This document shows, piece after piece, positions 57,801 to 64,000 of a DNA stretch of 64,000 nt. This DNA comes from Symsagittifera roscoffensis (Eukaryota > Xenacoelomorpha > Acoela > Convolutidae). Numbering within the stretch: position 1 is the stretch's first letter; every line of letters begins with the position of its first letter. The notes under the pieces were generated by a model, which worked only from the letters and a program-made list of their open reading frames with translations, did not search any database and had not been told where the DNA came from. A program made the position numbers and the translations under genes. Location of the stretch: NCBI RefSeq assembly GCF_963678635.1, contig NC_087068.1:15570027-15634026 (forward strand). The letters are read 5' to 3'.

Positions 57801-60800
57801 TATAGGTCGAGTACAGTCAAAACAAGGGTCAAACACAGTCAAAACATAGGTCGAGTACAGTCAAAACAAAGTCAAGCACAGTCGAAACATAGGTCGAGTA
57901 CAGTCAAAACAAAAGTCAAGAACAGTAGAAACATAGGTCGAGTACAGTCAAAACAAGGGTCAAACACAGTCCAAACATAGGTCGAGTACAGTCAAAACAA
58001 AGTCAAGCACAGTCCAAACATAGGTCGACTACAGTCAAAACAAAAGTCAAGAACAGTAGAAACATAGGTCGAGTACAGTCAAAACAAAGTCAAGAACAGT
58101 AGAAACATAGTCGAGTACAGTCAAAACAAGGGTCAAACACAGTCCAAACATAGGTCGAGTACAGTCAAAACAAAGTCAAGCACAGTCCAAACATAGGTCG
58201 ACTACAGTCAAAACAAAAGTCAAGCACAGTTAAACATAGGTCGATTACAGTCAAAACAAGGGTCAAGCACAGTCTATACATAGTTCGAGTACAGTAAAAA
58301 TAAGGGTCAAGCACAGTCTAAATATAGGTCGAGTACAGTCAAAACAAGGTTCAAACACAGTCAAAACATAGGTCGAGTACAGTCAAAACAAAGTCAAGCA
58401 CAGTCCAAACATAGGTCGACTACAGTCAAAACAAAAGTCAAGCACAGTTAAACATAGGTCGATTACAGTCAAAACAAGGGTCAAGCACAGTCTAAACATA
58501 GGTCGAGTACAGTCAAAACAAGGGTCAAGCACAGTCTAAATATAGGTCGAGTACAGTCAAAACAAGGGTCAAACACAGTCAAAACATAGGTCGAGTACAG
58601 TCAAAACAAAGTCAAGCACAGTCGAAACATAGGTCGAGTACAGTCAAAACAAAAGTCAAGAACAGTAGATACATAGGTCGAGTACAGTCAAAACAAGGGT
58701 CAAACACAGTCCAAACATAGGTCGAGTACAGTCAAAACAAAGTCAAGCACAGTCCAAACATAGGTCGACTACAGTCAAAACAAAAGTCAAGAACAGTAGA
58801 AACATAGGTCGAGTACAGTCAAAACAAAAGTCAAGAACAGTAGAAACATAGTCGAGTACAGTCAAAACAAGGGTCAAACACAGTCCAAACATAGGTCGAG
58901 TACAGTCAAAACAAAGTCAAGCACAGTCCAAACATAGGTCGACTACAGTCAAAACAAAAGTCAAGCACAGTTAAACATAGGTCGATTACAGTCAAAACAA
59001 GGGTCAAGCACAGTCTATACATAGTTCGAGTACAGTCAAAATAAGGGTCAAACACAGTCTAAACATAGGCCGAGTACAGTCAAAACAAGGGTCAAGCACA
59101 GTCGAAACATAGGTCGAGTACAGTCAAAACAAGGGTCAAACACAGTCCAAACATAGGTCGAGTACAGTCAAAACAAAAGTCAAGCACAGTCTAAATATAG
59201 GTCGAGTACAGTCAAAACAAGGGTCAAGCACAGTCTATATATAGGTCGAGTACAGTCAAAACAAGGGTCAAACACAGTCAAAACATAGGTCGAGTACAGT
59301 CAAAACAAAGTCAAGCACAGTCGAAACATAGGTCGAGTACAGTCAAAACAAAAGTCAAGCACAGTCGAAACATAGGTCGAGTACAGTCAAAACAAGGGTC
59401 AAACACAGTCCAAACATAGGTCGAGTACAGTCAAAACAAAAGTCAAGCACAGTCTAAACATAGGTCGAGTACAGTCAAAACAAGGGTCAAACACAGTCCA
59501 AACATAGGTCGAGTACAGTCAAAACAAAGTCAAGCACAGTCCAAACATAGGTCGACTACAGTCAAAACAAAAGTCAAGCACAGTTAAACATAGGTCGAGT
59601 ACAGTCAAAACAAGGGTCAAGCACAGTCTATACATAGTTCGAGTACAGTCAAAATAAGGGTCAAACACAGTCTAAACATAGGCCGAGTACAGTCAAAACA
59701 AAAGTCAAGCACAGTCTAAACATAGGTCGAGTACAGTCAAAACAAGGGTCAAGCACAGTCTATATATAGGTCGAATACAGTCAAAACAAGGGTCAAACAC
59801 AGTCAAAACATAGGTCGAGTACAGTCAAAACAAAGTCAAGCACAGTCGAAACATAGGTCGAGTACAGTCAAAACAAAAGTCAAGAACAGTAGAAACATAG
59901 GTCGAGTACAGTCAAAACAAGGGTCAAACACAGTCCAAATATAGGTCGAGTACAGTCAAAACAAAGTCAAGCACAGTCCAAACATAGGACGACTACAGTC
60001 AAAACAAAAGTCAAGAACAGTAGAAACATAGGTCGAGTACAGTCAAAACAAAAGTCAAGAACAGTAGAAACATAGGTTGAGTACAGTCAAAACAAGGGTC
60101 AAACACAGTCTAAACATAGGTCGAGTACAGTCAAAACAAGGGTCAAACACAGTCTAAACAAAGGTCGAGTACAGTCAAAACAACGGTCAAACAGAGTCTA
60201 AACATAGGTCGAGTACAATCAAAACAAGGGTCAAGCACAGTCGAAACATAGGTCGAGTACAGTCAAAACAAAGTCAAGCACAGTCGAAACATAGGTCGAA
60301 TACAATCAAAACAAAAGTCAAGAACAGTAGAAATATAGGTCGAGTACAGTCAAAACAAGGGTCAAACACAGTCTAAACATAGGTCGAGTACAGTCAAAAC
60401 AAGGGTCAAACACAGTCTAAACATAGGTCGACTACAGTCAAAACAAAAGTCAAGCACAGTTAAACATAGGTCGAGTACAGTCAAAACAAGGGTCAAGCAC
60501 AGTCCAAATATAGGTCGAGTACAGTCAAAACAAAGTCAAGCACAGTCCAAACATAGGACGACTACAGTCAAAACAAAAGTCAAGAACAGTAGAAACATAG
60601 GTCGAGTACAGTCAAAACAAAAGTCAAGAACAGTAGAAACATAGGTTGAGTACAGTCAAAACAAGGGTCAAACACAGTCTAAACATAGGTCGAGTACAGT
60701 CAAAACAAGGGTCAAACACAGTCTAAACAAAGGTCGAGTACAGTCAAAACAAAAGTCAAGCACAGTTAAACATAGGTCGAGTACAGTCAAAACAAGGGTC

Positions 60801-62030
60801 AAGCACAGTCTATACATAGTTCGAGTACCGTCAAAATAAGGGTCAAACACAGTCTAAACATAGGCCGAGTACAGTCAAAACAAGGGTCAAGCACAGTCGA
60901 AACATAGGTCGAGTACAGTCAAAAGAAGGGTCAAACACAGTCCAAACATAGGTCGAGTACAGTCAAAACAAAATTCAAGCACAGTCTAAACATAGGTCGA
61001 GTACAGTCAAAACAAGGGTCAAGCACAGTCTATATATAGGTCGAGTACAGTCAAAACAAGGGTCAAACACAGTCAAAACATAGTTCGAGTTTAGTCAAAA
61101 CAAAAGTCAAGCACAGTCGAAACATAGGTCGAGTACAGTCAAAACAAGGGTCAAACACAGTCCAAACATAGGTCGAGTACAGTCAAAACAAAAGTCAAGC
61201 ACAGTCTAAACATAGGTCGAGTAGAGTCAAAACAAAGTCAAGCACAGTCGAAACATAGGTCGAGTACAGTCAAAACAAAAGTCAAGCACAGTCGAAACAT
61301 AGGTCGATTACAGTCAAAACAAAGTCAAGCACAGTCGAAACATAGGTCGAGCACAGTCAAAACAAAAGTCAAGCACAGTCGAAACATAGGTCGAGTACAG
61401 TCAAAACAAGGGTCAAGCACAGTCGAAACATAGGTCGAGTACAGTCAAAACAAGGGTCAAACACAGTCTAAACATAGGTCGAGTGCAGTCAAAACAAGGG
61501 TCAAGCACAGTCGAAGCATAGGTCGAGTACAGTCAAAACAAGGGTCAAACACAGTCCAACATAGGTCGAGTACAGTCAAAACAAAAGTCAAGCACAGTCT
61601 AAACATAGGTCGAGTACAGTCAAAACAAGGGTCAAGCACAGTCTATAATAGGTCGAGTACAGTCAAAACAAGGGTCAAACACAGTCTAAACATAGGCCGA
61701 GTACAGTCAAAACAAAAGTCAAGCACAGTCAAAACATAGGTCGAGTACAGTCAAAACAAAAGTTAAGCACAGTCGAAACATAGGTCGAGTAGGGTCAAAA
61801 CAAAATTCAAGCACAGTCGAAACATAGGTCGAGTACAGTCAAAACAAAAGTCAAGCACTGTTGAAACATATGTCCAGTACAGTCAAAACAAGGGTCAAAC
61901 ACAGTCTAAACATAGGTCGAGTGCAGTCAAAACAAAAGCCAAGCACATTCGAAACATAGGTCGAGTACAGTCAAAACAAAAGTCACGCACAGTCGTAACG
62001 TAGGTCAAGCACAGACGAAACATACCCATT
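54873..62030 (+). repeat. 7.2-kb satellite of ~44-nt (22+22) units
   Basis: Alternating half-units GGTCGAGTACAGTCAAAACA(AA/AGG) and GTCAAGCACAGTCGAAACATA, with recurring alternatives (AAACACAGTCTAAACATA, AAACACAGTCCAAACATA). About 165 dimer units by length. Longer blocks recur (for example around 57.47-58.2 and 58.2-59.0 kb), showing higher-order duplication. No gene is inside. It grades at its 3' end into the dispersed GTCGA element. Confidence 0.95.
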
Positions 62031-62276
62031 TATATTCGAGAAAATCGAAACATATCTATGCGGGGTCGAACAAAAAAAATTTTGAAAAATTTCGGTCGAG
62101 AAAGTAAAAACATATCGAAATTTGGTCGAGAAAGTCGAAACATATCTTTACTGTGTCAAACAAAACTGAAATTTGTTGGGTGGAGAATTTCGAAAATACC
62201 AAAATTTGGTCAAGACGGTCGGAAAATACTGATTTTTGGCCGAGAAAGTCGAAACTTAAATCGAGCACCTCGACCC
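62031..62276 (+). repeat. dispersed GTCGA-repeat element, 3' end, plus orientation
   Basis: Diverged ~40-nt units (GGTCGAGAAAGTCGAAACATA with TTTGG spacers), ending AAATCGAGCACCTCGAC, the same terminus as the minus-strand copy at 45523. Confidence 0.7.
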
Positions 62277-62559
62277 GGGTAGTGATTTCATTTGTCAGTT
62301 GGGAGCTAGTTGAACATGTGTTGTTCTTAATAGCAATTTGGATGTGGACTTTAAACTCTCTTTCAATTGGCCTCCGTTTGTACCCGAATGCGCTTTTAAC
62401 TCAAATAGACCAACCCTGACTCTGCTTGTTGTTCTTACTGTTTGTTTTTCTCTTTTTCTTGGGCCCGGGTAGAACGGGTACGATTCGTGTTTCTTGAATT
62501 TCTATCTAAAATTGAACTCAGGGATTCGAACCCCTGCCAACCCAAAGGGTCCCCCCTTT

Positions 62560-62915
62560 GGTACTTTTTAAGAAATCCATTTTTGGCCGACCGACCCTAA
62601 AATTTTTCTAAAGGCGCCTTTGGCGCCAATATAGACTAATTTTGAGGGGGAGCGCGCGCCAAAAAAACGCGTTTTTTTTTGTCAAAATTTTCCAAAAAGT
62701 GCCCAAAAACGGCGTTTTTGACCTGTTTTTTTTTTCAAAAAATTGCCTGCGGCGCAGAAAATTTGGCCAAAACAGGGTATTTTTACTGCTCTGGGAGAGC
62801 TCGGTAAATCAATCTGATCGACCCAAAAAAAAAAAGAAAAGTCGTCAAAATTTTCGAAAATTTTTTGAAAATCCGCCCCCCCCCTCGAGAAAATCCTAGA
62901 TCCGCCCCTGGTTGT
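62560..62915 (+). repeat. dispersed GGCGCC-type repeat, best-preserved copy
   Basis: GGCCGACCGACCCTAAAATT, AAGGCGCCTTTGGCGCCAAT, GAGGGGGAGCGCGCGCC, AAAGTGCCCAAAAACGGCG, TGCCTGCGGCGCAGAAAATT, GGGAGAGCTCGGTAAATCAA, ending CTAGATCCGCCCCTG. ~350 nt, with internal palindromes (GGCGCC and GCGCGC). No terminal repeats or ORF conserved between copies. Confidence 0.75.
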
Positions 62916-64000
62916 AAATAGGTAGTAAAAAGTTTTCTTTTTAGCCGAGTAAGATCGGACCCTCAACAAAAGGCTTCGTCTATAGCTATTTTTGGCCAAA
63001 AAGAAATTTTCGTAGATCACTCGGCCATCAGTTCTTATTTAGTTTCATTTGTAGTGCACATACGCTTCAAGCTATACCCGCACCGGAGTTTCATGATGAA
63101 AAATCGATCATAATGGAAAAATATTGGCTAAAAGATTGTCATTATAAACTATTATTGTTGCAAATTTAGACCACGAAACCGATTATTTTGTCATTTCAAA
63201 AGGTTATTTCCGTACAAACTCAATCCAATAGAACCCCCCCCCACAGTTTACACCCCTTTTGTTTAGCCCCTCCCATACTTAAACCCCCCAGTGTGCACCC
63301 CTCAGTTAGCCCCTCTTCCCCCTCTTCTTTTACTTCCCGATCAAAATTTCTGGCCATTTTTATGGCTGGCTAACTTGTTCACATACATTGCATGCATGAA
63401 GAAAGTTGTACCAAAAATATCTCCTTACTTTTTTCGGATCAGTTAATTATATGACTATCGTTTTCATTGCAGGGATTGGTTTGAAAAGTTTTACTTCATA
63501 AGACAAAACTTCCATACGCCAGGGATACAACAAACAATAATAACTTTTGAAGCAGTCAAGAAATAATCGATTAAAAGAGATTTTTTTGCTCAAAGTTTTG
63601 CCATTATAATCAATTGTAAATTACTTCAGGACCACCCCATCGATTATAATCATTTATCATTCATTATTTTTTAAACGAATTTTAATGACTTAGTCTGACA
63701 AAACTTTTACAAAATTTTGGCAAAATTTGCAACAATTTTTACATTAGTCACCTTCTGCTCCATTTCTAGATCTACTCTCATTTGCTTATTGATTGCACAA
63801 AGATATCCCATGATTTCTTAAAGCACCTCCTCTCACTTGTTACACCCAAGTTCAGCGACTCAAAACTTACCCCCAATTCCCCATATTTATCCCCTCATAC
63901 CGTACTTCACGCCTACATCTTCTCCAACCCCCAATCATGAAACTTAGTGCCAAACTTAACCAGTACTTTTGCCTGACTCCCCTACACTTGCCATTATCCG
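62916..64000. other. intergenic end of window
   Basis: No gene seen. C-rich patches (63225-63330 and 63825-63990) and CGATTATAAT motifs (63560-63650) stand out in otherwise AT-rich DNA. Confidence 0.45.

Noticed and set aside
54849-61640. Several 60-80-codon frames within the 44-nt satellite
   Set aside because: Period artefacts; unit length is not a multiple of three and frames break irregularly.
62510-62545. CAGGGATTCGAACCCCTG, a perfect tRNA T-arm-like hairpin (minus strand)
   Set aside because: No D-arm, anticodon arm or acceptor stem at the right distances; perhaps a SINE remnant.

Overview
The window is nuclear DNA of an intron-rich, AT-rich invertebrate animal. The evidence is a spliced innexin (a gap-junction family of animals), a KCTD1/15-type BTB gene, a spliced WSC-domain sulfotransferase, GT-AG introns, an animal-type copia element and very large tandem arrays. 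The innexin has a lophotrochozoan feel, but the phylum cannot be fixed from this sequence alone.

Layout. 1-11.46 kb is one huge minisatellite lying in an intron of an innexin gene on the minus strand (exons at 11.4, 12.2, 13.8 and 16.6 kb; later exons lie before position 1). Head-to-head with it, on the plus strand, is a two-coding-exon KCTD1/15 homologue (19.95-21.67 kb). A minus-strand WSCD-type gene then spans 40.03 down to 22.29 kb. It has five coding exons whose phases all fit, giving 551 residues. Its last intron carries four to five ~1.1 kb tandem duplicates. Its 10.4-kb first intron holds a 45-nt minisatellite, a complete 4.87-kb Ty1/copia element with identical LTRs, and a GT microsatellite. 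After an intergenic stretch with paired dispersed repeats comes a second minus-strand gene (51.94 down to 43.42 kb), five small exons encoding a 207-residue protein I do not recognise. Its first intron contains a broken non-LTR retrotransposon with RT and a restriction-like endonuclease. From 54.66 kb to 62.28 kb lie a foldback element, a 7.2-kb array of ~44-nt units, and the end of the dispersed element from which that array seems to have grown. The last 1.7 kb holds another dispersed repeat and C-rich DNA with no gene.

Most striking point. The 11.4-kb array is not anonymous DNA. Its ~31-nt unit is the last 25 nt of innexin exon 4 plus its splice donor (CATTG/GTAAGT). The array therefore repeats an exon-intron boundary about 350 times in the sense orientation, and roughly 200 copies seem to keep a consensus donor. 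The common 35-nt variant adds TTAG before the donor, making an AG/GTAAGT junction like a recursive splice site. Whether this affects splicing or U1 binding is inference. The derivation from the exon is visible directly.

Gene structures were built by hand from splice motifs and reading-frame phase. Repeat copy numbers are estimates by eye.
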